Positions 1 to 12,957 of a stretch of 64,000 nucleotides of DNA are shown piece by piece (position 1 is the first letter of the stretch; the number at the start of each line of letters is the position of its first letter). The stretch comes from Antedon mediterranea (taxonomy: Eukaryota; Echinodermata; Crinoidea; Comatulida; Antedonidae). A model generated the notes under the pieces. The model did not search any database. It saw only the letters and a list, made by a program, of their open reading frames with translations, and was not told the origin of the DNA. A program made the translations under genes and the position numbers. The stretch is from positions 2,666,001-2,730,000 of the forward strand of contig NC_092679.1 of NCBI RefSeq assembly GCF_964355755.1. The letters run 5' to 3'.

Positions 1-65
1 AACCATCTTTTGGAACACCAAATAAGGAGAATTTTCCTATAAATTGAACAAGGGTAATATATGTT

Positions 66-300
66 TTAAGGAGTGGCTTGGTGGTTATGATGCTTGGTTA
101 CCAATCCAAGGGTCCTGGGTTCAAGTCCTGTCATATGTTAGAAATTGTTCTAATGACAATTTACAACTCCACTTTCAAATACTTGTAATAAGACTTTGTT
201 TATGTAGAGCATCTTCCGATATGTTTGTCTTGTGAACAGGATTGCCACCTCTAATGAATTATCCTTGGCAATCTGCCTAAATATATAAGAACCAAATAAA
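66..300 (+). mobile_element. tRNA-derived SINE
   Basis: The head carries an internal Pol III promoter: an A-box-like TGGCTTGGTGG near 74 and a B-box GGTTCAAGTCC near 118, spaced as in a tRNA. The body continues to about 300 and ends in a 'ctaaatatataagaacc' tail of the kind seen in other SINEs. It lies in an intron upstream of the first visible zinc-finger exon. The 3' limit is approximate. Confidence 0.6.
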
Positions 301-461
301 CAAAACAAAAAGAACACTATAGCTATATCCTTTATAATAATACCATTTTATTTCCATTTTCCTATAATGTCTGTAGAAATTTAAAATCTATAAAAATAAA
401 ATTGGAGTAATATAAAAATTGTAGAACAAAGGAATAATAGTTTAAATAATTTCTATTTTAG

Positions 462-2146
462 TCCGAAAAATCTACCTCTGTAAAGAGTGCGGTAAAGGGT
501 TTAAGTCTTCAACAAATCGTAAATATCATATGGAGTTACACAAAGGAAATAAGGTGCTAAAATGCTCTTATCCCAACTGTGAACGTCGCTTCTCTTGGCC
601 TACGCATCTTCAGTATCATCTAAAAACGCATACGTATGTCATTTTATTTTACATTTTTTAGAAATATTACGAAGTATAACCCCCAGTCCTCCCCTTCCTT
701 TCCCCTACAGACACAAGGCATTTTTATTAATGCAATTCAAACATAATCCCACCCCTAAAGTTGGTTACATTTTGTACTTAGACCCCTGGGACTATTACTT
801 GGGTGATTTATCATTTAAAATGAATGTTTTAACATGTTCTATATTGTACAGAAAAAGTTTTGTTTTTTGCTTTAATTAACATAAATTAATATTTTACTCT
901 GTTCCAGTAACAATAGGCAGTATTTATGTGATGTACCAAATTGCGGGAAAGCATTCTTCACAGAGCAGCGACTGGTAGTGCACAAACGTACGCATACCGG
1001 TGTGCGGCCATACTCGTGTACGGAAAAAGGCTGTAACAAAAGTTTTACAACCGCCGGAAACTTGCGTAATCATATTAGGACTCATACAGGTAAACTTATA
1101 AGAGGTGTGTCCTCTGGATAGAGGTTTAGTCTTGGTGTTAAAACATATATTTTTCAGGAAGTTGTCCCCTTTAGGTGTGTCCTGAAAGGAAAGTGGTACT
1201 GTATCTTTAAATAACACATATTGACTGGCAAACAATTCATAAAGATTTTGTTTTCGTCTATATTATTCAAATAGGTGAAAAACCATTTGTATGCAATATG
1301 ACCGGATGTTCAGTTCAGTTCACTGAGAGGTCAAGTCTCAGAAAGCACATGTTGACCCACACTGGTAAGTAGAAATTGAAAAGATTGAATAGATCAGACA
1401 TTTTGATTCATAGTATACAAATAGTGAATGTTTACGAGTGTAATGGTACAAATAATGGCATGAGATGAATGATAAAAGGTTATATTTTTGTTATTTTTAT
1501 ATTTTTTCAGGTGAAAAACCATACAAATGCGAAGTTTGTGATAAATTGTTTACACAGATTGGAAGCAGGAACACTCACATGAAACGCAAGCATGCCAACT
1601 CGGCGACAGACATTGGCTCATCATTGGTCAGCAAGACCCTCATGGGCGATAGTCTAGTAGAATTACAGGGTCATATTTCTTATACAAGTAAGTCTATGTA
1701 CTGTACAATTACTGTGTATATGCCCACACCAACATTTTGAGCGATTTCTATTCAATTTCTTGGTTGTTTTTATAGGTTTGAGCCATGCTGAAACAGTGTC
1801 CTCGTCTTCGAATGGAGCCGTTGTGGTTTTATCTGAACCTCATACTAGTGTGACCATCAGCAACTCTGGTCATCTTGATCATCAGTCTGTTTCACGAGAA
1901 GACATGGTGTATGGGAACGATCTTTTACAGTCGGAACTGGACCAAAATATATCGCACAATATTCACGTTACTGGAGATATGGTTGGCACACACAAGCTGT
2001 CTAGTGACGTACATGGTATGCTGCCCTCGCAGAAAGGCATTGTAGGGTTAGATACGATGATTCACGGGAATGGGTCGGATGATGGTAGCAACGAAGACAG
2101 TAGGGAAAGCCTACGGAATGCAACGCAAGCCATGTATTGTCCATGA
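462..2146 (+). CDS. ZNF410: ZNF410-like C2H2 zinc-finger transcription factor (5' end outside window)
   Basis: Five exons join in frame with GT/AG borders: 462-633, 908-1089, 1275-1364, 1511-1687 and 1776-2146 (stop TGA at 2144). They give 329 residues of the C-terminal part. Six C2H2 fingers are visible: one C-x2-C finger (LCKECGKGF), four C-x4-C fingers, and a final C-x2-C-x12-H-x4-H finger. The last five match the five fingers of vertebrate ZNF410 in order. Diagnostic strings are [30 protein letters not shown] and GSRNTHM, followed by LMGDSLVEL, which resembles the LMGSSLLEE of ZNF410. In mammals ZNF410 is a nuclear DNA-binding activator with the CHD4 (NuRD) gene as its main target. The acidic, Ser/Asn-rich tail has no recognisable domain. 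The 5' exons and start codon are outside the window. Orthology is from remembered similarity. Confidence 0.8.
1085..1240. repeat. intronic copy of a 'gtgtcc' repeat family
   Basis: This intron holds 'gtgttaaaacatat' followed by 'tgtcccctttaggtgtgtcc'. A related block (gtgttaaaacatattt, then tgtccccttaatagaggtgt) occurs near 33258-33320 in a FRMD6-like intron. The family was not identified. Confidence 0.35.
1422..1492. repeat. partial copy of a foldback element
   Basis: The segment from 'gtgaatgtttacgagtg' through 'aaaggttatat' matches one arm of the palindromic element at 48690-48865. Here it is a half element in the intron just before the last zinc-finger exon. Confidence 0.5.
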
Positions 2147-2444
2147 CAACTCTCTGTGAACTTGTTAGTGTAGTATATTAGGCATAGTAGAAATAATATA
2201 TTTAAAGAGCTAGCACGTACAGTCACATGATCATCTGCCATCATGTGAAAATATACAGTATAACCACGTTAAAGAATGCATTTACTTTCAGAATTGAAAA
2301 CGCTTTTACAAAACAAAATCGTGACCACTTTTCGGGTGCGATGCATGCAAAGGCGTGAGGACAATCATGGTATTACTATTAAATAGTGTATTTTCAATTT
2401 GTGCTAGTGCTTTTTATAGGTGCAATATACAGCTGCTGAGGATG

Positions 2445-2450
2445 AATAAA
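2445..2450 (+). terminator. polyadenylation signal of the ZNF410-like gene
   Basis: AATAAA lies about 300 bases after the stop codon. The intervening 2147-2444 has no further coding signal, so I read it as a 3' UTR ending near 2470. Confidence 0.5.
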
Positions 2451-2490
2451 GATAGAAAATGATTATACTTTGTGTTATGTGTCCATTTTT

Positions 2491-2612
2491 GTTTCTACAC
2501 TATCAAACTTTATGCGATAACAAATATGATGTGCCCAAATATAGTAGTAATATGACATCATCATGCCCATATGAGCACATCACATAAAGCAGCATATAGT
2601 TTGGTAGAGCTT
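2491..2612. mobile_element. MITE, 'tctacactatcaaac' family, degraded copy
   Basis: It begins TTTCTACACTATCAAAC and ends GTTTGGTAGAGCTTAA. The internal signature is present: 'gatgtgcccaaatat', 'atgacatcatcatg', 'gagcacatcac'. At least ten relatives lie in this window. Full-length ones have TIRs close to AAGCTCTGTCTACACTATC and apparent TA flanks, which suggests a Tc1/mariner-type non-autonomous element. Confidence 0.6.
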
Positions 2613-2787
2613 AAGTGTCATTTATTTGTGCAATCAGAAGTATATTCATAAACGTTCATGAGGTGGGAAAAAGTTCATTAAACAACTAACTCTACTTTCT
2701 CCTATGAAATGAATAAACTTGTATAGCAATTGACAGCCACATTAAGCTTCAAGAGAACAAAACATTGGGGTTCAATTTTATTTGCTG

Positions 2788-2990
2788 GAGCCGGACTGAA
2801 GCAGGTGTGAAAGAGATTTAAATCATGCAGTGTTTTAAATTCGACATGTAATGATTCGGGAGGAAGCATGGCTTCTAATACAATAAAACATTGTGTCCGT
2901 TGTAATTGGTTAATTTGGGTAGTCCGGTTCCCCATACTGGACTTGTGTATTCAATCGCTAAAGGGTCTTTCACACCTGTTCCGGTCCAAC
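2788..2990. repeat. imperfect inverted repeat (MITE-like)
   Basis: The left arm has 'caggtgtgaaaga' (from 2802) preceded by 'gagccgga'. The right arm, from about 2965, has 'tctttcacacctg' followed by 'ttccggtcc'. The interior has no credible ORF. Together these suggest a small non-autonomous transposon. Confidence 0.4.
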
Positions 2991-3513
2991 ATCAATGTTT
3001 CGTTTTCACGACGCTCTACGCAGCTATGCTCCAATCAATGGTCGATTGGATTTAGTTGAACAGGAATACAGTATTAACTTTCCAATGAAAATTCAGGAAT
3101 ACAATTTTATAACACTATTCTAGAGTACTTTTATTAATTAAATTTCAGAAGATGACTAGGCATTGAAATGCGAGAAAACCAATGAATGACATGCAAATTC
3201 TGGTTGTACCGCCTCAGTGGACATCCCTGCATCAAATGTATCTTCAAACTTGCAAATATTTTCATGCAACTTGCTGGAACTGGAAATTTGTATCTCTTCA
3301 CCATGTCGTCGTCAATGTTTGGTCTGTTCTATTCGTCGTCAAGTCAGTCGACTTTTAATAAAACAACAACAACCTAATACTTTTTAGCGCCAAGTTTTGA
3401 CATTTATTTCTTTTTTAAAAATTCGAAATACATGTTTTTTTTTTCTTGTGTAATATTTTTGTTTTCTATTATATTTGTTTTATATTTTGTTCAATAAATT
3501 ATTACAATTTAAA

Positions 3514-3648
3514 GGATGCTAGACAATGCTGCGAGCCGGACACCCAACCCTAACTCCTTTGGCGCCAAATTTTTTTTTGTAAGGAGGGGGAGGTGCGATT
3601 TCCCAAATGCTCTGACCAGCTAAGGTGTTTTCTCACCTTCTAGCATCC
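3514..3648. mobile_element. short TIR element (ggatgctaga ends)
   Basis: The 135-bp segment starts GGATGCTAGA and ends with its near-exact reverse complement (TCTAGCATCC). The centre is C/G-rich ('aaggagggggaggtgcg') within AT-rich surroundings. It is too short to encode a transposase. The superfamily is unknown. Confidence 0.5.
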
Positions 3649-4789
3649 ATTACAACCTAACAGAAATCTAAATAAAAATCTAGACAGGCGCCTATAAGGC
3701 CCCACCGGGAAGCGGGGTCCGCTCTTCCTATCAAGTTTTACAGAATGTGTTCCGAACAAATTTAGAAATATGCTTACAAGAATATCTCAAGCTTTTTACT
3801 AATTTACATTATATTAAACCATGAAAAAATATATATATTTAGTATTGACAATTCAATGTGACAATGTCCATAACTTTACAAATTATTTTTCTGAAATACA
3901 TTATGCATAACATTTTTTGGAAAAAGAATGTGTAATTTTCACAATAAAATCTTTAGTTAAATTAGGGATAATTTTTTTAGAAATTTAGTTTTCGATGAAT
4001 AAAAATCAGTTTTAAATTTACATTTAACAATTACTACTGTTTAATGATATAATTTACTATCGATCAAACCTTGCTTTTAACTGATTTAGAATAAAATGAA
4101 ATTTTATACCTGGATTATGCTCTTTTTACATTTTGAAAATATAATTTCAGATTTTGAAATGGCTAAAGAATTTGTGAACCTTTTAAATTAGATATAAACT
4201 AGTGAATAAAATAAAACCATTTAATACCATTTCTTTACATTACTAACTTGTGTTATTAGTTGTTGAATTGCTAACTACATGAAATTAATTATCAATTATT
4301 ACGAATAAAATATCTTTTTTTTTCTAGAATGGTTTTTTTTACACTTCCAGCCAGTGTTAAGTCATAACTACTATTTGTCCGTACAATATTAATTAAATGT
4401 TTCTGAAATACCGGTAAAAACCGAAATTGTTACTTGCACAATTTTCAACAATACTTTTTTTCACATTACAAACCAGTGTTATTAATCACAATTGATATTC
4501 TATAATCTTTTGTTCAAATATTTACAATTTGTAAAAAAAATTAATTTTTGAAATGAAATAATGATTTGACATTTTGTTGTGTACAATTTACAACATTAAA
4601 AAGGTCTGAATGTTTCATTTTCATTTAGTGAAGATAAATATTAAACAATTCGCAATACATGTATCAAGACTATTAATAATCAGGAATTTTACATTAAAAC
4701 TTATGTTGTCAAAGTTATAGAATTTCTACTTTACATAACCTTAAATATTATTATTAACCTTTAGAATTATATACAGTATAATTTATTTG

Positions 4790-5185
4790 TATTTAAAATT
4801 CATATTTTGAAATAAAGATATTGTATAAAATGGAGTACTTTTTACAGAAAGTTTAAAACATATTTTCAGTTATATACTAATATTTCGCAGCTAAAGTTAT
4901 TCAATGACTATTAGAACTTCTACATTTATTTTTGTAAGTGCACATAAATATATTTACCAAAATATTTTTGTATTTTGAAAACTTGTATTATTTAAAATTC
5001 ATATTTTGAAATAAATGTTATTGTTGTTATTTTATATAAATTAAAAGAAAATACAAAAAGGATTTTTTTAGATACTGAAATTTTACAACATATTTTCAGT
5101 TTGATATTCATATTTCGCAGCTGAAGTAATTAAACAAACTTTAGAATTTTAGTTTTGTAAAGTGCACATAAATATATTTATTTAA
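4790..5185. repeat. diverged tandem duplication (~195 bp unit, 2 copies)
   Basis: Both copies contain, in order, 'aaattcatattttgaaataaa', 'acatattttcagtt', 'atatttcgcagct' and 'gtgcacataaatatattta'. The first runs from about 4790 to 4965 and the second from about 4988 to 5185. Many substitutions and short indels separate them, so the duplication is old. Confidence 0.6.
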
Positions 5186-5705
5186 AAAAATTTAGGATAC
5201 TTTCTTTAAATTATTTGTATTTTAAACGCATGTTATTAGTTATAGAATTTTGTGTACAAATAAACCTTAAGTTTATGTTACTGAAATGAAAATAGGTGTA
5301 TACCTACTAGACTATTGTAAATCAAATTGATGTTCATTAACAGAATAAAAAAACCTTTGTACAATATATTAAAAATAAAAGAGCTAATGAATAAAGTTTT
5401 ACAACAAATATTACAAGTTTAAATTGATAACATTTAAAAATTATAAAATTATTTTTTGTCGAGATTAAATGTTTACTTTTTTGTAAACATTTAGATGTAA
5501 TTAACAAAATTGGTATGAATATATTTATATAATTTGTACTAGATTTGTGTACATTTTTAAATTGTAATTGTAAATCAATAAACATTTTGTAACTATATAA
5601 AATAATACAATTTATAGCTCAAGTGATTCTACATGATAAATATTATTTAAAAATACATGCGACAGTGATAGTAATTGCTAAACCATAATATACCTTTTTA
5701 CTTTT

Positions 5706-5845
5706 GTATATATTCAATTTTTAGATTTTACAAATTCTTACTTTTTGTGTGTCTAATATTCACAACATATTCAATTTTTAGATTTAACAAATTCTTACTT
5801 TTTGTGTGTCTAATATTCACAACATATTCAATTTTTAGGTTTCAA
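5706..5845. repeat. ~61-bp tandem repeat, about 2.3 copies
   Basis: The unit starts 'atattcaatttttagatt' and runs through 'ttactttttgtgtgtc' and 'taatattcacaac'. Two copies are nearly identical and a third is truncated. Confidence 0.75.
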
Positions 5846-6299
5846 CATACTGTATTTATTTTTTAGATTTTACAACGATGAAACACCTTAATTTCATCAC
5901 ACGATACTATTTCTAAGGCTAAACATTTTACTATAGATTTGTATTTATAATTCAATTTTAACAGATCATTTTTTATATTATATTTTATTGTTATAATATT
6001 TATTTTTTATAGTTTCAACTTTATTATGAACAACTTGTATTAATCTTTTTTCGAACATTTTCATTTATTACCTGTACAGCATGTTTAATTTTTATTTTTG
6101 GTCAATTACTAATTATGTTATGTTATTTTGCGTTTGTCCGTTTATTACCTGTTACAGTGTGTTTAATTTCTATTTCAGATTAATTAAAAATTGTTATTAC
6201 TTTATTTGATTTATTGGTTAAGTTTCAAAAAAATAATTGTAATTTTTAAGCAAGTAAGTTAACCATTTTTTCTATATATATATGTATATGTATATTTAC

Positions 6300-6735
6300 A
6301 AAACCGTAAACCTTTGTGCATCTGTACTTGTTTTTAAATTAATGTAAATTAATGCATTTAAAACTTGTTTTATATACCCGTATTTTGTTTATAACGTAAT
6401 CTACCGACCGACAACCATACAAAATACGTACACAACAATTAATCAGTACAATTTCTACAAAATTTAAATATTTTACAATCGTTTAAAAAGATGTGGCTAT
6501 AGAAACTATTCATTTTCTTTTAACATGTATAGTTACGGCGTAAACCTTCATGCATATCTGTATTTGTTTTTAAATTACCGTAAATTAATGCATTTTAAAC
6601 ATGTTTTATATACCAGTAATCTACCGACCGACAACGAGGCAAACCTACACAATATGTATACAACAATTATCGGTGCAATTTCTACAAAATTTTGTATAAA
6701 TATTTTACAATTACTGTATTTACAAAGAAGTGGCT
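6300..6735. repeat. two-copy dispersed duplication (~200 bp)
   Basis: Both 6300-6490 and 6535-6735 contain 'gtaaacctt', 'gtttttaaatta', 'gtaaattaatgcatt', 'gttttatatacc' and 'ctaccgaccgacaac' in the same order. This is a tandem duplication with moderate divergence. Confidence 0.6.
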
Positions 6736-6769
6736 ATTCACAATATTAACAATGATTTTGGTCCCTTGC

Positions 6770-7270
6770 ATGTTGATGTGACTTGAATGTCTGCTCCCCC
6801 AACCATATTTGGTATTTTCCTATATTAAGAATTATGGGCGGTTTCTTGTTTGATTATGATGGCATAGTCTGGTCCCTGTGATATGTTGGTCTGGTTTTAA
6901 TGATCAACTCCTTGAAGAATACCATTGTCCTAATATTGACACCTAATACGATCATTTCATCTGGAAAATGGGTTCTCCTAAAATACTGCAATTCCCAAGA
7001 TGCATGTCCCTCTTAAACTACTGCAACACATGAAGAAACTGGTCCCTCCTAAACTACCGCAACACCTGAAGAAGCTGGTCCCTCTTAAACTACCGCAACA
7101 CCTGAAGAAGCTTGTCCCTCCTTAACTACCGCAACACCGGAAGAAGCTGGTCCCTTAAATGCCGGATAGTGGTCCCTGAGTCCTAAAATACTGCAACGCC
7201 CAAGAAGTTGGTCCCTTATGGTAAAGTAGTCCCTGGTCTTTTCACAACACACTGGGTGGTCCCTGTTATC
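6770..7270. repeat. 'ggtccct' minisatellite, core unit ~45 bp
   Basis: The best units (7010-7165) read 'aaactaccgcaacacctg' followed by 'aagaagctggtccctc'. More degenerate 'ggtccct' copies extend on both sides. On the minus strand the unit contains 'gtgttgcggtagttt', which also occurs in an exon-like module near 10385. This links the minisatellite to the module array downstream of it. Confidence 0.65.
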
Positions 7271-7861
7271 TTTGTCTACACGTTCTTTGCCCTCCTCCCA
7301 TTGGAATCATTGGTCTCGTCTCAAGTACAGTTCCCCATTCCAACCACTCAACACTACAAGGCCATGTTTGGGATGTCACTACTTTCCAAAACCATTCTAG
7401 TACCATTAACCATTACACCAATCCAATTTTTTTTTTGCCAAGAAACCTGAAACTGAACTATGTTACGAGAAAAACAAAACACACAAGGTATATTTGTAAA
7501 CAAAAAAATACTGCTTTTTCACTAGTATCACTCACGGTACTCGATAACCATTTACTTTGCGCGTACATGAAACTTTACAGCATAGGGAAGCACACAAGTA
7601 GTCAAGAGAAAAACGACAATTCACCATACTCCTATCTTGATACCGATTCTATACCTAGTTACCCCAGCTAAGTCACTGTTTTGTTACAAGTCTGAAAATG
7701 AAGGGGAAACAAACAAAAAACACACACAAGAAAGCATGTTGCATATGACAATGTATGGCAATCAAATTACTGTATATACTTATCTTTTATACTAACCAAT
7801 AAAAATGTTCAGAATATAACTTTTATAACACCATTTCTTAAATTTCAACTTCTTCAAATTA

Positions 7862-8120
7862 TTCTTTACACGCCTGTGTTTATGTCCCTATCAATTTTGC
7901 CCAGATCTGCCAGATTTCTAACTTCTTTTTCCCAATCAAGTTATGTCCCTAGAAATTTTGCCCACATCTGTTAAGATTTCTCACTTCTTTTTTCAATCAA
8001 GTTATGTCCCTAGAAATTTTGCCAACATCTACCAGATTTCTCGCTTCTTTCTTTAATCAAGTAATGTCCCTAGCAATTTTTCCCCAATCTGCAAGATTTC
8101 TTGCTTCTTTTTTTCAACCA
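7862..8120. repeat. ~62-bp tandem repeat, about 4 copies
   Basis: The unit is 'tatgtccctagaaatttt' followed by 'gcccacatctg', 'agatttct' and 'cacttctttttt', ending 'caatcaag'. Four diverged copies sit at the low-coordinate edge of the minus-strand module array and could belong to its terminal exon. Confidence 0.7.
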
Positions 8121-9077
8121 AGTTCATAATGTGTACAAGTCCCAATCATTTCACAGATCCTTAACATACACTGCTAAAAAGGCTGCAAATCCCACTCCCC
8201 ATTTCTAAGCAAGGTAGCACGGGTAGTAGCTTCCAAAATACTTTCCCTCCGCCAATTCAGGCTTTTACTTCTTACATTGAGGTTTACCACAAGTTCAAAC
8301 TTCTTCATGCATTTTACCAATGCTCACTTTAGTCCAAATAAATAAAACAAATATGCACACAAATCCAAACCAAATGCTTGCTCTACTGCTGCTAAAAATG
8401 AACACATCTTGCCACTACTAAATGATACATGAAGTGCAGTCAGCGATACAATGCTTTTGATTTCTGAAAAGTGAGCAGAAAAGTATAGTTTGCCCCAAAC
8501 CCCCCTATACGATTGATTTCATGCTGATCTTGTGACAATAATAAATAATTATTAATCCATGCGAACACAAGGATACAATTGTTTAGCGGTTATTACAAAC
8601 GATTATCATACCTGTTATTATTAAGAAGAAACCATTTGAAATATATACAGTGGTGCTATCCTTATCGGATTCTACAGCAATGCTGTGAGAAGACATCGCA
8701 AAGCTAATTGTATTATAGTAGATTGTTCAAACATATAGTGTTATTATCTGGAAGTACAGAATAAGAAACAAAATCCCTCCGCATACACCCAATGATATGT
8801 ATATCAAATACAGTGCTAACAAAATGAAAAACGAGTTATTATCTAAAGCAGTAACCAAAAGGTTGGGTTAATTTAGGATGAAAACAAAAAATAAACACAC
8901 GCAAATGATACAATGTTTTTTGCAAAACTAGCAACGCTTTTCAGAAAGTAATCGGCCAATGTAATTAAACAAAATGTTCAGTGTTGTAACACCTAAAGCC
9001 ATAAATCGTTAAAAAGGTAGATGATTAAGAACTAAAAGTACAAGCAACTCACAGTTGATACTCATGTTAGTTTGCGA

Positions 9078-9097
9078 TAGTAGTAGTAGTAGTAGTG
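9078..9097. repeat. (TAG)n microsatellite
   Basis: A short run of TAG trinucleotides. Confidence 0.9.
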
Positions 9098-12000
9098 ATG
9101 GAAGAAAGCTTCAAATGTGCTTGGTTCTTTTGACTATAGAGTTATACAATGTGTAGATAGATATATCTGGCAGTAGGTGGTGGAAATGTCATTTTCTAAC
9201 AGCACAGACAGGCAGGTTTTGTCACCTGAAGAGCAAAAATGAACTAAAACAAGCCCACCCCTCATGCAACAAGTTTATGGTAAAACAAACACTAAATTAA
9301 ATTGAAAATCAAGAAACCATGAAATTAAAACACATTGTGCAAATTATAGGTTCTATCCAAGATTATGATATACAATACAAAAGTTCTTTTGGTAAATACA
9401 AACTACTGTTTTTATATACACGCACGAAAAAAAAAACACGAAGTATTTGTTTGAAGGGGAAAACTCACAGTTATGGAAATCAAACGCTTGAAAATCACTG
9501 AAAATGTCTTGCTCAAAACCATAAACCCTTGGCAACCTACATAACACAAATACAAAAAGATTCCACCCACATTCCCTACAGCCAACCCCATTAAAATTCT
9601 TACAAATTACTGACAAAACCAATATATATGTTCAAACTAGTAAGTAAAATACAGTATACCTTTTTTCATCCGCGTTTATTTCTGACAAACACCAACAATA
9701 AATTGGTCATCGCTTTTATTTAACAAAGCTGTAGTAAGCTCCAAAGAGAGGAGAAATTCACCAAAAATAATAGGTCTTGATAATCTCTGAAGAATATCTT
9801 TCTCGCACCATTAAATCTTGTTAACCTACATAACACAAATATAAAAAAATTCCACCCACGTACCCTACAGCCAACCCCATTAGAGTTCTTACAAATTACT
9901 AACGAAACCAATATGGTAGCATTAACATAGTAAATTAAACAATTTATCATTACATATACCTTTTTGCGTCTGCGTTTATTTACGAATTCATACACCGATA
10001 GAAATGCCGGTTTGATTACGATTTTGTCCTGTAGGATATAAAAAAATACAAACTCCCTCTCCCAAAATATTTACAACACTTTCAATGGTTAGGATGAAAA
10101 CATACAAGTTTGCTTACATACAAAATGTGAAATATCTGTGCCACATCAACTTGGTTCTTTTTCAATTCGTTGTATGCAACTGTCCACAAACCTATATGGA
10201 GAAACTAACAGAAACCAACCCGTTTTTTACACTCCCAACCCCGTTATTGCACAACATTTTATGCTAAATACAGTACATTACAAAATGTTACCTTTATGCA
10301 AGTTGAAACAATTCATGCATATACCTTTCATTATGGATTGTTCTTCTTGAACTACGACTATAACGCGTAAAACTGACAAACTACCGCAACACTTGCATTT
10401 TGAAACCTGTGTAAACACAAGATAAAAAGGAAAGGGAAAGAAAAAAAAAAAACACGGCGATATCTCCTAGAACCAAACGACGACTTCAGAACAGAGTCTT
10501 CTCAATTTCCAATGATTTCCCAATGATAGCCAACTTATACAACACCACACCTCATGTTTCGTTTAATACTCCAGGGACGTAATCGCTCAACGACTTAGAT
10601 CTGTAAAATTTTGAGAAAAAAACCCACATCCCCAACAGCCTACCCATGGTTATGTTTAAATACAAAATATTTACTGGCGAATACGTAATTTAAAACGACC
10701 TATTCCTACTTGCAACACTACTTGCGAATCTTCTATCATAATTCCTACTTTTCCATACCGTAGTACTCGCTCACTTTCTTGCAATTTAGTATTAAGCGGT
10801 GTCGAAGCTTTTTGTACGTTGAGAAAATAATTTGTTATGAAAATGCTACCGAGATAAAAGATAATCATTTTATTACGCTCCCCACCCCATCACAAACAAC
10901 GAAAAACAACTAGACAAATCACATCTATCGACTTCCTTTGAACCTTACTTGAAAAACCTGAACTTGAGGAGACTTGGATGTTCAGAACTTTCTTAATCAT
11001 TACCAAGATAGCGGTTTTACAGACGACATAAAGTTCAACCTGTATAGCGACAAAAATATAAAAAAAATATTCCCCAAACCCATTTCCCTTGTGTTGATGT
11101 ACAGTATTAATGAATAACTGTTACTGTTGATAATTTCAAATTTGCATGGATATTGAAAACCTGTAGATAATATGGGAAAGAAAAAACAAACAAACAAACA
11201 AAACAAACAAGTCTTCTTGGGTCCCACTACAATCAACACCTCATCCTAATACACCATTCCAACATCAGAAAAGTTAATCTTGCAATAGGTACTACTACAC
11301 TGCTGCAATGGGTACATCTCTATGAAAACAAAGACATATAATTGTCTCCCGCCCTCCCCGATGCTTCGACAACAATTAAACTTGAAAAACCATCTAATTT
11401 GCAAACTTGAGGCTTACTTGATACTTCTAATCTATGAACTTGTTAAAAGATCTTGCTTAATGGAATCACTCGCACACAAACTCATCAAGTTTTCCAAAGC
11501 CGGTGTGGACGACATGTTTAAGTGTATTCAACTTGAAATTCAAATCTAAATAACACTGGAAAAAGAGAAAAAAGGAACCAACCCACTTCCCAACAGCCAA
11601 CCCTCATTTTATGAAACTTTAAATTAAACAAATCCATTTTACTTAATACAGTACATATCTTATGCTACTGGGTGGGCACACTTGCCTTTTTTCCCCTTCA
11701 CACTTTACTATTTCTGTAAGCAACACAAGACTTTCTTCCTACGAAGATGAAATATCCAAACCTAGACAAGAAACAAACACAACCAACCCATTTTCCCAAC
11801 AGCCAACCCTCTCGAGTAAAGTTCAACCCAAATTTTATGCCTTTTTAAAAAATAACCTACTGGTTTTAGGAACAGTTTCAAACTTGAATGGCAGGAGTTG
11901 GAACCTGTAGAAAATACAAAGAGAAAAAAAACCAAACTGCGACCGTTAACCATTTGCATCCCGAGAAGCTTGGTAAACCATTTTATGGCAGATTGATAGA

Positions 12001-12957
12001 GTAGCAGATTCAAATGCTCTTGTAACTTGAACAAATTCTTCACTAGAAGCTATTTAAAAAAGAACAGACAAAAATCATTGTTCCCCACCCTCCCTCAAAG
12101 ATTCACTACGAAAACAAAAACATGCACAAACTCCAATCCAAGGCTTACTTGAAATCTATGTACTGTACACTCGCGCATTTAGTTTGTAGACTTGATTGAT
12201 ATCTTCACACTGTTTCCAACACACCCAAGGTCTCTTTTACAAACTTCAATGAGAGGGTTTTTTTTTAACCTAATATCAAAATGGAGATAAAAAAGAAAAC
12301 TAGCTCCCCACATCCCAATTTTCACCATTCGGTTTGAAACTGTAGATACATACATTATCTTTTGGCTTACGCAACAACGTTTACTCGACTCGCCCGGCTT
12401 TTATCTTGAAAACTTTTCATTCACGTAAAGTTTACTTGGTCAGAATAAGGTACAAGCTGTTTAACAATACAAGGAAACACGATGACCGCTACTATCAACG
12501 ACCTGAATAGTAGAAATCGGAAGATAGAAAAAAAAGAACCAACCCACTACCCCAACAACCAACCCTTTCTTTGTTAACATTTACTCTACTGTACAAAATT
12601 TAACACAAAAAACATGCCTCTTGCATGCACCAAAATACATAAAACAAATTAACTTCCAATTAATAAAACATATGACTATAGTTCTCTGGTTCTTATCAAT
12701 TATTTTAATTTCTTCTTTGCGACATAAATTATGTTATCTGAATTAAGACTCTTACCACGTGGGATGTCATGCCGGTAATTAGCCACGGTGAAAACCAATT
12801 TAGTTACGATTTAATAGTCAGGAATTTGAAGTAGAAAAAAAAATAAACAACCAAGATACTTATGTTTGAGAAGAATCCAGATTGGTCAACTTGTTTGAAA
12901 TATCGGTACGCATGGATTGGTAAGCTTTTCCAGAAAGACCGGTAACTTGTTTAAAGA

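Larger units (their letters stand above)
3649..6290. other. AT-rich non-coding stretch
   Basis: The DNA is dominated by A/T runs, with no ORF carrying protein-like composition and no splice-bounded exons that I could join. The only structure is the local duplications listed separately. Confidence 0.6.

Noticed and set aside
66-140. Functional tRNA gene
   Set aside because: The A and B boxes are present, but the acceptor and anticodon stems do not pair convincingly, and the sequence continues into a SINE body.
44-235. 63-codon ORF at the window start
   Set aside because: It overlaps the SINE with Pol III A and B boxes. The open frame is incidental.
924-1235. 103-codon minus-strand ORF
   Set aside because: It is the antisense shadow of the zinc-finger exon at 908-1089 plus intron.
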